Positions 17,053 through 25,867 of a stretch of DNA of 45,298 bases are shown piece by piece. The DNA is taken from assembly GCA_018971065.1 (NCBI GenBank), contig JAGWVC010000020.1:1-45298 (forward strand), read 5' to 3'. Below the pieces are notes generated by a model, which was given only the letters and a program-made list of their open reading frames with translations, did no database searches and was not told where the DNA came from. A program made the position numbers and the translations under genes. Positions within the stretch are counted from its first letter, which is position 1. Each line of letters opens with the position of its first letter. The stretch comes from Sphingomonadales bacterium. Its GTDB lineage: Bacteria; Pseudomonadota; Alphaproteobacteria; Sphingomonadales; Sphingomonadaceae.

Positions 17053-18123
17053 ATGAGCGTTCTTGGGGTAGAAAGCGTCGTTTTCGGGGTGTCGGACCTG
17101 GCCGGGCACACCCGGTTCTGGAGCGACTTCGGGTTGCCGCTGGAAAGGGCGAGCGACACCGAAGCTGTGTTCCGGCTGGCTTCGGGCAGCCGGGTGATCG
17201 TGTTGGCGCACGGCGATCCGCGCCTGCCTTCGCCCGATCCTTACGCCGGGGACGGCGTGAAGGAGACCGTCTGGGGCGTCGATACGGCTGAGGCGCTGGA
17301 GCGGATCGCGGCTAGCCTGGCCGGTGACGTCGCGGTGACGCGCGATGCGGATGGCACCGTGCGTTGCATGTGCCCGGACGGCCAGCCGATTGCGCTGCGG
17401 GTGTGGGACAAGCGCCCGGTGGTCAGCGAGGCCAGCCCGGTCAACACCCCGGCGAACTGGCCGCGTTTCAACCAGCATCGTGCCTGGCGTGCCCGCGCCA
17501 TTCCCAAGACGATCAACCACGTGGTGTTCTTCAGCCCCGACTATGTCGGCAGCTTCGAATTCTACGAACGCCATCTGGGCTTCCGCTACACCGATCATTC
17601 GAAGGGCACCGGCATCTTCGGCCGCGCCGACGGCACGTTCGAGCATCACTCGATCTTCTGGGTGAACTGCGACCTGCCGATCGCGCCCGATCACTTCAGG
17701 TTCATGCACATTGCCTTTGGTTGCGACGACATCGACGAGGTGATGCTGGGTGCCAACCAGATGGAGGCGAAAGGCTGGAAGAACGAGAGCATGAACAGCT
17801 CTGGCGGGATCAGCCGGCACCGCATTTCCAGCGCGATCTATTACTACTGCGACATTCCCGGGAAGGCGGGCGAGGCCGAGTATCATGCCGATACCGACTA
17901 CCTCGACGATGGCTGGATTCCGCGTGCGTGGGATTTCCGCTTCGGCTCGTTGCTGTGGAGCAACAATGCGCCGCCGATCTTCCGGGGCGACAACATCCCG
18001 ATGGACATGACCTTCGATGCCGATCGCAAGAGCTTCGAGCCGTTCCGCAAGACAGTGCCGGGCAAGCGGACGGTGGAAGGCAAGTTGGCAGAGATCACCG
18101 AAGCGGACGAACACGCACTATGA
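17053..18123 (+). CDS. Two-domain extradiol-type (VOC) ring-cleavage dioxygenase, paralog 2
   Basis: 356 residues, ribosome site ACGGAGAAG. It has the same layout as the dioxygenase at 14796: an N-terminal VOC domain without ligands and a C-terminal catalytic domain with H156 (INHVVFF), H219 (FMHIAFG) and E276 (EAEYHAD). The shared DYLDDGW/DMVDDGW and WD-F-x-FG segments show common descent, but many positions differ, so the two likely prefer different catechols or act at different steps. It has its own 99-base upstream gap with an inverted repeat, which allows separate regulation. It converges on the ABM gene with only 22 bases between the stops. Confidence 0.85.
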   Translation: MSVLGVESVVFGVSDLAGHTRFWSDFGLPLERASDTEAVFRLASGSRVIVLAHGDPRLPSPDPYAGDGVKETVWGVDTAEALERIAASLAGDVAVTRDADGTVRCMCPDGQPIALRVWDKRPVVSEASPVNTPANWPRFNQHRAWRARAIPKTINHVVFFSPDYVGSFEFYERHLGFRYTDHSKGTGIFGRADGTFEHHSIFWVNCDLPIAPDHFRFMHIAFGCDDIDEVMLGANQMEAKGWKNESMNSSGGISRHRISSAIYYYCDIPGKAGEAEYHADTDYLDDGWIPRAWDFRFGSLLWSNNAPPIFRGDNIPMDMTFDADRKSFEPFRKTVPGKRTVEGKLAEITEADEHAL

Positions 18124-18145
18124 CGGTCGGAGCGCGTGGCGATGG

Positions 18146-18436
18146 TCAGATCACCGTCGCCACGTGCTCCACCTGCGGCGTGCCGACGAAGAACGGCGCA
18201 GCCAGCGCGCGCCAGGCCTGGAAGCCGGCCGACGCGCGGAAATCGACCATGTGGGCTTCGACCGATTCCCAGCCGATCACCAGCCGGTAGCATTCGGGAT
18301 GCTCGACCGAGCGTTGCAGCCCGAACGAGACGAAGCCTTTCGCCGCTTCGAAATGCGGGCGGGCGGCGGCCACCGCCGCTTCGAAATCGGCGGCGCGGGC
18401 CGGGTCGATGGTGATGGCGGCGATTTCGTGGATCAT
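18146..18436 (-). CDS. ABM-type (quinol monooxygenase-like) small protein
   Basis: 96 residues from the ATG at 18436; the longer in-frame region up to 18547 lies inside the O-methyltransferase gene and is rejected. The antibiotic-biosynthesis-monooxygenase fold is visible: IAAITIDPARAADFEAAVAAARPHF, GFVSFGLQRSVEHPECYRLVIGWESVEAH, then a short C-terminal strand. Members are cofactor-free monooxygenases or ring-modifying enzymes acting on phenols and quinols. It is the last gene of the seven-gene minus-strand operon, 7 bases after the O-methyltransferase stop. Confidence 0.85.
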   Translation of the reverse strand: MIHEIAAITIDPARAADFEAAVAAARPHFEAAKGFVSFGLQRSVEHPECYRLVIGWESVEAHMVDFRASAGFQAWRALAAPFFVGTPQVEHVATVI

Positions 18437-18443
18437 GAGTGCC

Positions 18444-19088
18444 TCACAGTTTCGCGTTATCGGCGCTCCAGCGCACGCTGATCTCGATGCCGCTGCCGAT
18501 GGGGAGCAATGCCGTTTGCAGGTCCGCCTTTGCCTGCACCGCTTCACGGTAGAGGCGCACTTCGGGCCGGGCCATTGCCGGCTCGATCATGTTGTCCGCC
18601 GCAATCACGGCTTCTTCCGCCAGCTTCGGATAGAACGCCGCGAAACACGGCAGGTAGAGTTCCTTCCAGATGTCGAGCAGCACGAAATCCCAGGGGCCGG
18701 GATCGGCGGCGAGCAGGGCGAGCGCATCGCCGCAGCGGAAATCGACATGCGGTGTCAGGCCCGCGGCGGCAATTTCGCCGCGGGCGTGGGCCTGCTTGTA
18801 ATCCGCCAGTTCCATCGTGACGAGCGTGGCGCCCACGGCCCGCGCGGCATCGGCCAGGAACAGCGTGGAATAGCCATAGGACGTGCCGAGTTCCAGGATG
18901 CGGCGCGGCTTGCGCGCCAGCACCAGCGCATGGAGGAAGCGCCCGACGTCGGCGCCCACCGGCAGCAGGAATTCGTCTCGAATGGCGAACCCGGCAGGCC
19001 CCAGTTCGGCCATGCGGGCCCGGTCGGCCTCGGCCCGGACTTCATAGCGCTGGTAGACCGCATCGACGGCGGGATCGCTGAACTTCAC
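18444..19088 (-). CDS. Class I SAM-dependent O-methyltransferase (YrrM/catechol OMT-like)
   Basis: 214 residues from a GTG at 19088 that overlaps the upstream stop (GTGA). The SAM-binding motif is ILELGTSYGYSTLFLADAA; the acidic strand end VTMELAD and the metal-type Asp in WDFVLLDIWKELY follow, then AVIAADNMI. The family methylates catechol-like oxygens with a divalent metal. A methyltransferase within a degradation operon could protect a phenolic intermediate or transfer a methyl group. It could also act on a non-aromatic enol. Substrate unknown. Confidence 0.83.
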   Translation of the reverse strand: MKFSDPAVDAVYQRYEVRAEADRARMAELGPAGFAIRDEFLLPVGADVGRFLHALVLARKPRRILELGTSYGYSTLFLADAARAVGATLVTMELADYKQAHARGEIAAAGLTPHVDFRCGDALALLAADPGPWDFVLLDIWKELYLPCFAAFYPKLAEEAVIAADNMIEPAMARPEVRLYREAVQAKADLQTALLPIGSGIEISVRWSADNAKL

Positions 19089-19492
19089 GGGGATGGCTCC
19101 TCGACGAACTCGATCAGGTTGCCCGCACAGTCGCGGATGAAGCAGCCCTTGCCGAAGGCTTCGCGCACGACGAACGGCACGTCCACCCCCTTCTGGCCCA
19201 TCTCGGCGATGAACGCGTCGAGATCGGCGATGCAAAACGCCACGTGCTTGTTGCCGTGCGTGCGGATGTCGCTGGGCGGATGGCTGCGGCCTTCGGGCAG
19301 GGGGGCGCCGTCCTCCGGCTCGAACAGCTCGAACCGCAGCGGCCCCTTGCGGATCATCGCCGCCTTCGCACGGGCGGGGGGGATGACGAATTCGCGTTCC
19401 AGCACGAAGCCCAGCACGCGACCGTACCAGTCGATCGCTTGCGCAAGGCTGGGGACCGAGACGCCGCCGTGATGGAACGCGAATTCGGCCAT
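19085..19492 (-). CDS. Single-domain VOC (glyoxalase-fold) protein
   Basis: 135 residues; the ATG at 19492 shares one base with the upstream stop. It has the betaalphabetabetabeta halves of a VOC domain: HHGGVSVPSLAQAIDWYGRVLGF, a middle RFELFEPEDG strand, then KHVAFCIADLDAFIAEM and FIRDCAGNLIEFVEE. A His in GVSV-preceding HHGG, His in KHVAF and Glu in IEFVEE could bind a metal. Candidates are an isomerase, lyase or dioxygenase of the lower pathway; one short domain argues against a type I extradiol enzyme. Coupled on both sides in the operon. Confidence 0.82.
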   Translation of the reverse strand: MAEFAFHHGGVSVPSLAQAIDWYGRVLGFVLEREFVIPPARAKAAMIRKGPLRFELFEPEDGAPLPEGRSHPPSDIRTHGNKHVAFCIADLDAFIAEMGQKGVDVPFVVREAFGKGCFIRDCAGNLIEFVEEPSP

Positions 19493-20649
19493 CAGGCGGT
19501 GTGCCCGCCCAGCGTTTCGGCAAACCAGTCGGCGATGTAGTCGATGGCAAAGGCGTGGTTGTCGGCGCCGACATGCTCCACACCGCCCTCGCGCGGGGTG
19601 AACCACTTCAGCTCGCGGCGCGGCGAGTTGACGAGCTGGTCGTAGCACTGCTGGGCATAATCAGGCGAAATCTGCCGGTCGTTGACGCCGTGGGTGACAA
19701 GGAACGGCACCTTCACGCGGTCCATGTGGCCGTTGAGGTTCATGTCCTTCGACTTTTCCAGGAAGTCATCCATGTCCTTTGCGCCGAACACCCAGAACAC
19801 GTGGTTCCAGTAATGCGGCACCGGGTTCTCGCCCTCGCGCTTCATGCGCTTGAACTGGACTTCGTGCCAGTTGTGGTTGGCGCCCCATGCCGCACCCGAC
19901 CTGAAGCGCGGTTCATAGGCGACCGCGCGCGGGGCGAAGTGGCCGCCCAGGCTGATGCCGGTCATGCCGATCGCAGCGGCGTCCACGCAGGCTTGCGTTT
20001 CCAGCCAGTCCACCCACTTCGAGGCCCAGCGTTCGCTGTAGGGCGTGGCGGGCAGGTCGTGCAGGCGCAGCGCCTCGCCGGTGCCGGGTTGATCGACGCA
20101 GAGGGTGTGGATGTCGCGCTTGGCCAGCGCATAGGGGATGCCGCCCATCCACAGCATTTCCTTCATGCTGTCGAGCCCGTTGCAATAGACCACGCACGGC
20201 TTCGGGCCATCGCCGGGCGCGCGATGGAACAGGCCGGAGAGCACCTTGCCCTCATAGGGAATCTCGACGCGGGTGACCGGATCGCCGGCCAGTTGCGTGC
20301 CACGCAGGAAGTTGGTGATTGCCTTGTCGTAGGTTGCGGCGCGGCCGGGGTGGCCGTGTGCCTGCATACGCTCGCCGGTCTGGTAGTAGATGGCGGAACG
20401 CTTGAACTTGTTGCCGGCCGAGAAGGCGCGGCCGGCGGCCAGGTCTTCCTCGCCCAGCGCGACCAGCTTGTCGGCCATCTTCACCCACTCGACCATGAAA
20501 TCGGCGGTGTTGGCATCCTCGCCGGCCTGGGCCTTCGCCTTCAGCGGCTCGATGATATCAACGATCTCGCCGATGCGGCCGCCGTTTTCCAGCGCGATCG
20601 AGACGGAGAGGTTCCAGACGTAGTTGGGAAACGGTTCGAACAGGGCCAT
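19492..20649 (-). CDS. Alpha/beta hydrolase (2,6-dihydroxypseudooxynicotine hydrolase-like)
   Basis: 385 residues. A long N-terminal helical cap (about 1-120) precedes the alpha/beta core, as in C-C hydrolases of the 2,6-dihydroxypseudooxynicotine hydrolase and FrsA type. Catalytic candidates: nucleophile S233 in GISLGGH, D324 in HGVNDRQIS, and His in EHVGADNH (H359 or H365). These enzymes cleave carbon-carbon bonds next to a ketone, fitting a step after ring opening or on an aryl ketone. A dispersed hairpin repeat lies in the 67-base gap before it. The adjacent cyclase and VOC genes are in the same operon. Confidence 0.86.
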   Translation of the reverse strand: MALFEPFPNYVWNLSVSIALENGGRIGEIVDIIEPLKAKAQAGEDANTADFMVEWVKMADKLVALGEEDLAAGRAFSAGNKFKRSAIYYQTGERMQAHGHPGRAATYDKAITNFLRGTQLAGDPVTRVEIPYEGKVLSGLFHRAPGDGPKPCVVYCNGLDSMKEMLWMGGIPYALAKRDIHTLCVDQPGTGEALRLHDLPATPYSERWASKWVDWLETQACVDAAAIGMTGISLGGHFAPRAVAYEPRFRSGAAWGANHNWHEVQFKRMKREGENPVPHYWNHVFWVFGAKDMDDFLEKSKDMNLNGHMDRVKVPFLVTHGVNDRQISPDYAQQCYDQLVNSPRRELKWFTPREGGVEHVGADNHAFAIDYIADWFAETLGGHTA

Positions 20650-20667
20650 GAAAAATTCCTAGTGGTC

Positions 20668-20713
20668 GCATTGCGAAAAGCCAAAAACCGGTACCCACTT
20701 TTTGGCGCGATGC
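20668..20713. repeat. Dispersed hairpin repeat, copy 1 (CAAAAACCGGTACCCACTTTTT core)
   Basis: Nested inverted repeat: inner arms GCCAAAAA (20680-20687) and TTTTTGGC (20699-20706), outer arms GCATTGCG and CGCGATGC with one mismatch. It sits between the cyclase and hydrolase genes of the minus-strand operon. A second copy with the same core is at 32631-32677. It may form an RNA hairpin that sets the level of the downstream genes. Confidence 0.7.
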
Positions 20714-20716
20714 TTG

Positions 20717-21517
20717 TTAATCCTCGAAAATGGCGACGGCGCGGGTCCAGCCGGCGGAGGCGCGTTCGATCTTGGCGGGGAAGCACGAGATCAGGAAGCC
20801 GGTCGAAGGCACGGCTTCGAGGTTGTGCATCTTCTCGATGTGGCAATAGCCGATGTCGGTACCGGCGCGGTGGCCTTCCCAGATCAGTTTCGCGTCGCCG
20901 GTTTCGGCCACCTTGTCCTTGGTGTGGACGAACGGCGCGTCCCAGCTCCAGGCATCGGTGCCGGTCACGCGCACGCCGCGCTCCAGCAGGTACATCGTGC
21001 CGGCATAGCCCACGCCGCAGCCCTTGCTGACATAGGCCGGGTCGCGCCGGGCCAGCGCCTCGCCGGCGGCGGTGTTGACGACGACGATGTCGAGGGGCTG
21101 GAGATCATGCCCGATCCGCTTCAGCTCCACCTCGATGTCGTCGGGGCCGACGACGTAGCCGTCGGGCAGATGGCGGAAGTCCAGCTTTACCCCGGGGTTG
21201 AGGAACCATTCCAGCGGCATCTGGTCGATGGTCAGCGAGGGGCGCTTGCCGCCCGGTGCCTTGGCGTCCTGCGTGGCGTGATAGTGCCACGGCGCATCGA
21301 CATGGGTGCCGCTGTGCGTGGTCAGCTTCACCCATTCCGAGGCACAGAACGGATCGCCGCCGATGATCTCGTCGATCGCCGCGCCGGGGAAGAACTTTTC
21401 GAGTTCATGCCGGGTGTCGGCGTGGGTCTCGTAGTCGATATGGGGTTTCAGGAACGGCGGGTCGCTGACCACGTCGTTGGATAGCGTCATCGACAGGTCG
21501 ATCATGCGGCGGGGCAT
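20717..21517 (-). CDS. Cyclase-family metal hydrolase (kynurenine formamidase-like)
   Basis: 266 residues; GGGAGA precedes the ATG at 21517. The family motif H-x-G-T-H-x-D-x-P-x-H is present as H68-S-G-T-H72-V-D74-A-P-W-H78, which binds Zn or Mn. It is about 50 residues longer than typical bacterial KynB. Members hydrolyse formamides, lactones or cyclic ketones. Without tryptophan-degradation genes here, a lactone or ring-cleavage product is the more likely substrate. It is preceded by an SDR gene 29 bases away in the same operon. Confidence 0.86.
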   Translation of the reverse strand: MPRRMIDLSMTLSNDVVSDPPFLKPHIDYETHADTRHELEKFFPGAAIDEIIGGDPFCASEWVKLTTHSGTHVDAPWHYHATQDAKAPGGKRPSLTIDQMPLEWFLNPGVKLDFRHLPDGYVVGPDDIEVELKRIGHDLQPLDIVVVNTAAGEALARRDPAYVSKGCGVGYAGTMYLLERGVRVTGTDAWSWDAPFVHTKDKVAETGDAKLIWEGHRAGTDIGYCHIEKMHNLEAVPSTGFLISCFPAKIERASAGWTRAVAIFED

Positions 21518-21546
21518 CGTGATTCTCCCAAAAGCGAATTTACGTT

Positions 21547-22299
21547 CTAGTCGGCAGTCCAGCCGCCGTCCACCACCAGACTGGTGCCGGTCATCAGCGC
21601 GGATGCGTCGGAGGCGAGGAACACCACCGCGCCCATCAGGTCCTCGACGGTGCCGAGGCGGCCGAGCTTGATCCTGGCGAGCACGCCGGCCTTGAACGCT
21701 TCGTCAGTGAACATCGGGCGGGTCATCGGGGTTTCGATGAAGGTGGGGGCGATGGTGTTCGAGCGGATGCCGTGCGCGGCAAGATCGAGCGCGAAGGCCT
21801 TGTTCATGCCCTCCAGCGCCCACTTGCTGCTGCAATAAAGGCTGCGGTTCGGCCCGCCGACGTGGCCCATCTGGCTGCCCATGTGGATCAGGCTGCCGCG
21901 CGTGCCGGCGGCGATCATCGCCTTTGCGCAGCCTTGCGCGACGAAGAACGCCGACTTGACGTTGAGGTTCATCACCATGTCGTAGTCGGCTTCGCTGACC
22001 TGCCACATCGGCATCGGGCGGTTGGTGCCGGCGTTGTTGACCAGCACGTCGAAGGCAGGGCGTGCGGCGAAGAAATCCGCCACGGCCGCCAGATCGGAAA
22101 CGTCCAGCACGGCAGCTTCGGCACTTTGGCCGATGGCGGCGGCGCCAGCCTCGATCTCCGCCGCCGTGCGCGCCGCCAACGTCACGGCCGCGCCCGCCTG
22201 TGCCAGCGCCGCCGCACAGGCCAGGCCGATGCCGCGCCCGGCGCCGGTGACGAGGGCGCGCTTGCCGTCGAGCCGGAAGCTGGGCGTTTTCGGCATCAT
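21547..22299 (-). CDS. Short-chain dehydrogenase/reductase
   Basis: 250 residues; the ATG at 22299 overlaps the HisD-like stop (ATGA). Motifs: TGAGRGIG for the cofactor, NNAG, Ser in [14 protein letters not shown] for catalysis, and [12 protein letters not shown] at the end. An Arg in AARTAAE after beta-2 hints at NADP preference. It probably interconverts an alcohol and a ketone of the same substrate handled by the HisD-like alcohol dehydrogenase encoded directly upstream. Confidence 0.88.
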   Translation of the reverse strand: MMPKTPSFRLDGKRALVTGAGRGIGLACAAALAQAGAAVTLAARTAAEIEAGAAAIGQSAEAAVLDVSDLAAVADFFAARPAFDVLVNNAGTNRPMPMWQVSEADYDMVMNLNVKSAFFVAQGCAKAMIAAGTRGSLIHMGSQMGHVGGPNRSLYCSSKWALEGMNKAFALDLAAHGIRSNTIAPTFIETPMTRPMFTDEAFKAGVLARIKLGRLGTVEDLMGAVVFLASDASALMTGTSLVVDGGWTAD

Positions 22300-23627
22300 G
22301 CCTTCGTCAGTTCGCTGGGGTCGGCCTGCCCGGCGTAAGGCACGTTGCGCCCGCCATAGCGGCGCACGCGAATGTTGGCCTGCTCGCCATGCCCGGCAAA
22401 CCCTTCGAGCGCGCAGAGGCGGCTGCAGTATTCGCCGACCAGCGCCGAGGCGTCGTCGGTCAGCACCTTCTGGTAGGTGCAGGTCTTCAGGAACTTGCCC
22501 ACCCAGAGGCCGCCGGTATAGCGCGCGGCCTTCTTCGTCGGCAGCGTGTGGTTGGTGCCGATCACCTTGTCGCCATAGCTGACGTTGGTGCGTGGGCCCA
22601 GAAACAGCGCGCCATAGTTGGTCATGGCGTTCAGGAAGTAGTCGGGATCGGCGGTCATCACCTGCACATGCTCGCTGGCGATGTCGTCGGCGATCCGCAC
22701 CATTTCCGCGTAGCTCTCGGCCACGATCACCTCGCCGAACGCTTCCCACGCCTTGCGGGCATGATCGGCGGTGGGCAGGATCGTCAGCAGGCGCTCGATC
22801 TCCTTCATGGTCTCGCGTGCCAGCTTCTCGCTGTTGGTCAGCAGCACGCCGGGGCTGTCCGGCCCGTGCTCGACCTGGCCGAGGATGTCGGTGGCGGCCA
22901 GTTCGGGGTCGCAGCCGATCTCGTCGGCGATGATCAGCGTCTCGGTGGGGCCCGCGAACAGGTCGATACCCACGCGGCCGTAAAGCTGGCGCTTGGCCTC
23001 GGCCACGAACGCGTTGCCCGGGCCGACGAGGATATCGATGGCATCGATGCTTTCGGTGCCGATCGCCATCGCGCCGATCGCCTGGATGCCGCCGAGCGCA
23101 TAGATCGCGTCGGCGCCGGCCAGCGCCTGCGCGGCGACGATGGCGCGGGCGGGCTTGCCCTGGAACGGCGGCGCGCAGGTGATGACGCGGGAGACGCCCG
23201 CCACCTTGGCGGTGATCACCGACATGTGCGCGGAGGCGAGCAGCGGGTACTTGCCCCCGGGAACATAGCAGCCGGCGGCGTTGATCGGCACGTGCCTGTG
23301 GCCGAGGACCACGCCGGGCAAGGTCTCGACCTCGACATTCTTCATGCCGTCACGCTGGATCTGCGCGAAATTCCGCACCTGCGTCTGCGCGAACTCGATG
23401 TCCTTGCGTTCCTGCGGGGAAAGGCTGTCCACCGCGGCATCGATCTCGGCCTGGCTCAGGCGATAGTCGGGCCGGTCCCAGCCGTCGAACTTGATGCTCA
23501 TGTCGCGCACGGCGGCATCGCCGCGTGCCTCGATGTCGGCCAGCGCCGCCTCGACGATGTCGCGCACCTTGCGATCGGCGTCCGCCTTCGCGGCTGCCGT
23601 TGCGCCGCGCTTCAACCAGATGGCCAT
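22296..23627 (-). CDS. Histidinol-dehydrogenase-family alcohol dehydrogenase (catabolic, not HisD proper)
   Basis: 443 residues from the ATG at 23627, with GGGGAG 6 bases upstream; a longer frame to 23681 extends into the control region. The HisD fold is clear: [40 protein letters not shown], and the Zn/active-site elements GQVEHGPDS (Gln and His), ASEHVQVM (Glu-His) and a C-terminal His in [10 protein letters not shown]. The location among catabolic genes, away from other his genes, suggests a secondary family such as the sulfopropanediol or other polyol dehydrogenases. It would take an alcohol to the acid in two NAD-dependent steps. First gene of the minus-strand operon. Confidence 0.85.
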   Translation of the reverse strand: MAIWLKRGATAAAKADADRKVRDIVEAALADIEARGDAAVRDMSIKFDGWDRPDYRLSQAEIDAAVDSLSPQERKDIEFAQTQVRNFAQIQRDGMKNVEVETLPGVVLGHRHVPINAAGCYVPGGKYPLLASAHMSVITAKVAGVSRVITCAPPFQGKPARAIVAAQALAGADAIYALGGIQAIGAMAIGTESIDAIDILVGPGNAFVAEAKRQLYGRVGIDLFAGPTETLIIADEIGCDPELAATDILGQVEHGPDSPGVLLTNSEKLARETMKEIERLLTILPTADHARKAWEAFGEVIVAESYAEMVRIADDIASEHVQVMTADPDYFLNAMTNYGALFLGPRTNVSYGDKVIGTNHTLPTKKAARYTGGLWVGKFLKTCTYQKVLTDDASALVGEYCSRLCALEGFAGHGEQANIRVRRYGGRNVPYAGQADPSELTKA

Positions 23628-23692
23628 GTCACTCCCCAGGCTTCTTGCGAATGGTGCGCCCTTTGCCCCGGCCTCGGGCACGCTACCATCGC

Positions 23693-23716
23693 ATAGTATC
23701 GATGCCGTGGTATCGA
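23693..23716 (-). promoter_or_regulatory. Candidate operator/promoter element TCGAT-N8-ATCGA next to ACTAT (site 1)
   Basis: On the plus strand it reads ATAGT-A-TCGAT-N8-ATCGA; on the minus strand the dyad runs straight into TACTAT, a usable -10, 66 bases before the HisD-like start. The same arrangement recurs at 28662 before the MFS gene. It also lies in the leader of the divergent FAH operon, 72 bases from its start, so one protein could control both. Confidence 0.5.
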
Positions 23717-23787
23717 TCGAATGCCGTTGTTACACGGCCGGGCGCGGCTTAGCGGTTTCGACCACACGATCTTGGGAGAATTGGGCC

Positions 23788-24732
23788 ATGCGGCTGGCAA
23801 CGTTGAACGACGGCACGAAGGATGGGCGGCTGGTGGTGGTCTCGCCCGACGGCAGCGCCTGCGCGCCGGCGCCGGTGAAGACCCTTCAGGAAGCGCTGGA
23901 AAACTGGGAGGCGGTCGCCCCGCAACTGGCCGCTGCCAGCAACTATGCCGATCCGCTCGACGCTGCGCAGATCCGCGCCCCGCTGCCGCGCGCGTGGCAG
24001 TGGCTCGACGGTTCGGCGTTCGCCTGCCACGGCGAGCTGATGGACAAGGCGCTGGGCATCGAGCCGCTGAAGACCGACAAGCCGCTGATGTACCAGGGCA
24101 CTTCCGACAAGTTCTATGCCCCCACCGAGGACGTGCGCTTCCCCACCGAGGAGCTGGGCATCGACTTCGAGGGCGAATTCGGCGTGATCGTCGATGCCGT
24201 GCCGATGGGGACGCCGGCGGCGGACTGTATGAAGCACATCCGGCTGATCGTGCAGATCAACGACTGGTCGCTGCGCAAGCTGGCCGGGCCGGAAATGAAG
24301 ACCGGCTTCGGCTGGGTGCAGGCCAAGCCGCCGTGCAGCATGGCGCCGTTCGCGGTGACGCCCGACGAACTCGGCGACCAGTGGCGCAATGGCCGCGTCT
24401 GCATGGACCTGCTGGTGGACTGGAACGGCCAGCGCTTCGGTGCCGCCAACGGCGAACCGATGGGCCACGGCTTCCACGAACTGGTCGCCCACGCCTGCGC
24501 CACGCGCGACCTTGTCGCCGGAACGGTGATCGGCTCGGGCACCGTCTCGAACCAGAACTACCGCGAGATCGGTTCCTCGTGCATTGCCGAGCGGCGCGGG
24601 ATCGAGCTGGTCGATTTCGGCGAGCCGCGCACCGAATTCATGCGCTATGGCGACACCGTGCGGATGCAGGGCACGCTGGCCGATGGCCGGGCGCCGTTCG
24701 GCGTGATCGCGCAAAAGGTGGTGCCGGCGTGA
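23788..24732 (+). CDS. Fumarylacetoacetate hydrolase (FAH) family protein
   Basis: 314 residues from the ATG at 23788 with GGGAGAA upstream; the long frame to 23491 overlaps the divergent gene and is rejected. The FAH core shows KPLMYQGTSDKFYAP, DVRFPTEELGIDFEGEFGVIVD with the acidic metal ligands, QINDWSLRKLAGPEM, and GTVIGSGTVSNQN. The N-terminal domain (1-80) follows the longer FAH type. It would hydrolyse the C-C bond of a 1,3-diketo acid or hydrate a 2-oxo-pentenoate, a typical step after extradiol cleavage. It heads a four-gene plus-strand operon and is coupled by GTGA to the cupin gene. Confidence 0.88.
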   Translation: MRLATLNDGTKDGRLVVVSPDGSACAPAPVKTLQEALENWEAVAPQLAAASNYADPLDAAQIRAPLPRAWQWLDGSAFACHGELMDKALGIEPLKTDKPLMYQGTSDKFYAPTEDVRFPTEELGIDFEGEFGVIVDAVPMGTPAADCMKHIRLIVQINDWSLRKLAGPEMKTGFGWVQAKPPCSMAPFAVTPDELGDQWRNGRVCMDLLVDWNGQRFGAANGEPMGHGFHELVAHACATRDLVAGTVIGSGTVSNQNYREIGSSCIAERRGIELVDFGEPRTEFMRYGDTVRMQGTLADGRAPFGVIAQKVVPA

Positions 24733-25244
24733 GCGAGGTTTCGGATTCGGGGCTGCCGCCGATCCAGCGCGTCGTCACCGGGCATGACGCGCAGGGCCGC
24801 GCGGTGTTCAAGTCGGAGGACGTTTCGCCCACCCGGATGATTCCTTCCGGGGACGCCGCGTTCCTGCTGGTCTGGACCACGGCCACCGTGCCCGCCGACA
24901 ACAACGACGAGACCGACGGCCGCGAACGCGAAGCCGGGCTGACGCTGAACCAGGGTTCGGTGATCCGGGTGGTGGACATGCTGCCGCACCAGCAGAGCCC
25001 GATGCACCGCACCAACTCGATCGACTACGGCATCGTGCTGGAGGGTGAGATCGAACTGGAGCTGGACGACGGCGCGACGAAAACGGTGCGGCAGGGCGGG
25101 ATCATCGTCCAGCGCGGCACCAATCACCTGTGGCGCAACACCACCGACAGGGTCTGCCGCATCGCCTTCATCCTGATCGAGGCGCCGGCCTATCGGCACG
25201 ATGGCCAGCCGCTTCCCGAGGACAAGCCCGAGGGCAAGCATTGA
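24729..25244 (+). CDS. Cupin-domain protein
   Basis: 171 residues from a GTG at 24729 that overlaps the FAH stop (GTGA). A single small beta-barrel is seen in the C-terminal half: HQQSPMHRTNSIDYGIVLEGEIELELDDG, then GGIIVQRGTNHLWRN. The HRT...DY and QRGTNHxWRN pattern is that of cupins often found next to FAH-family hydrolases in aromatic degradation. It could bind a metal through the two His regions and act as an isomerase, decarboxylase or dioxygenase. Activity unknown. Confidence 0.83.
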   Translation: MSEVSDSGLPPIQRVVTGHDAQGRAVFKSEDVSPTRMIPSGDAAFLLVWTTATVPADNNDETDGREREAGLTLNQGSVIRVVDMLPHQQSPMHRTNSIDYGIVLEGEIELELDDGATKTVRQGGIIVQRGTNHLWRNTTDRVCRIAFILIEAPAYRHDGQPLPEDKPEGKH

Positions 25245-25867
25245 TGCGTCGGCTGGCAGTCCTCGCGTTGCTGGTCGCCGGTCCGCTCGGCGCAGCCCCT
25301 GGATCACCCTTCCGCGATGCCCCTGCCGGCCCCCGCTCACTGCCCGGCGACAACCTGCCGCCGTTCGCCATGCTGGCCGAGGATGGACAGGTCGCGCTCG
25401 ATCCGCCGCCGTTGCCGCCCGGCGCCGCGCTGCCCAGGCCGTTCGGCCCGCCCGAATCGACCGCCCCCGGCCCGCGCCTTGGCCCGGCAACCCGCATGGC
25501 GTTGGCCGCCTTGCGGGCCTGCGAACGGAGCGGCCACCGTGTCGGCGTGGTGGTGATCGACAGCGCCGGCGAGGCGCGGGCGATGCTGACCGCCGATGGC
25601 GCCGACGGCAGCCACGTGTTCGTCGCCATGCGCAAGGCCGAAGTGGCATTGCGCTTCGCCATGCCCAGCGCGGCGGTCGGTGCGCTGTTGCGCCGCGATC
25701 CCGCCGCCGCCGCGCGGCTGACCCCGGCCATGTTCGCCGAAGGCGGGGCGCTGCCGCTGCGCCGACATGGCCGAGTCATCGGCGCCATCGGCGTATCGGG
25801 CGCGGGTGGGCTGCCGATCGGCCGGGCCGACGCGGCGTGCGCCGCCGCCGGATTGCGCGTGGGGTGA
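25244..25867 (+). CDS. Exported GlcG/HbpS-family (DUF336) protein
   Basis: 207 residues; the ATG at 25244 shares one base with the cupin stop. A signal peptide is visible (MRRLAVLALLVAGPLGAAPG), then a Pro-rich linker of about 60 residues, and the GlcG/HbpS domain from about residue 80: ALRACERSGHRVGVVVIDSAGEARAML, AMRKAEVALRF, and the terminal GRVIGAIGVSGAGG. Family members bind haem or small ligands, and some are found in glycolate and aromatic operons. Periplasmic location is inferred. Its role in the pathway is unclear. Confidence 0.78.
   Translation: MRRLAVLALLVAGPLGAAPGSPFRDAPAGPRSLPGDNLPPFAMLAEDGQVALDPPPLPPGAALPRPFGPPESTAPGPRLGPATRMALAALRACERSGHRVGVVVIDSAGEARAMLTADGADGSHVFVAMRKAEVALRFAMPSAAVGALLRRDPAAAARLTPAMFAEGGALPLRRHGRVIGAIGVSGAGGLPIGRADAACAAAGLRVG

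Noticed and set aside
19501..21030. Open frame of 509 codons on the plus strand over the hydrolase and cyclase genes
   Set aside because: The minus-strand genes have intact catalytic motifs and operon overlaps. The plus-strand translation has no domain and turns Arg-rich at its end.
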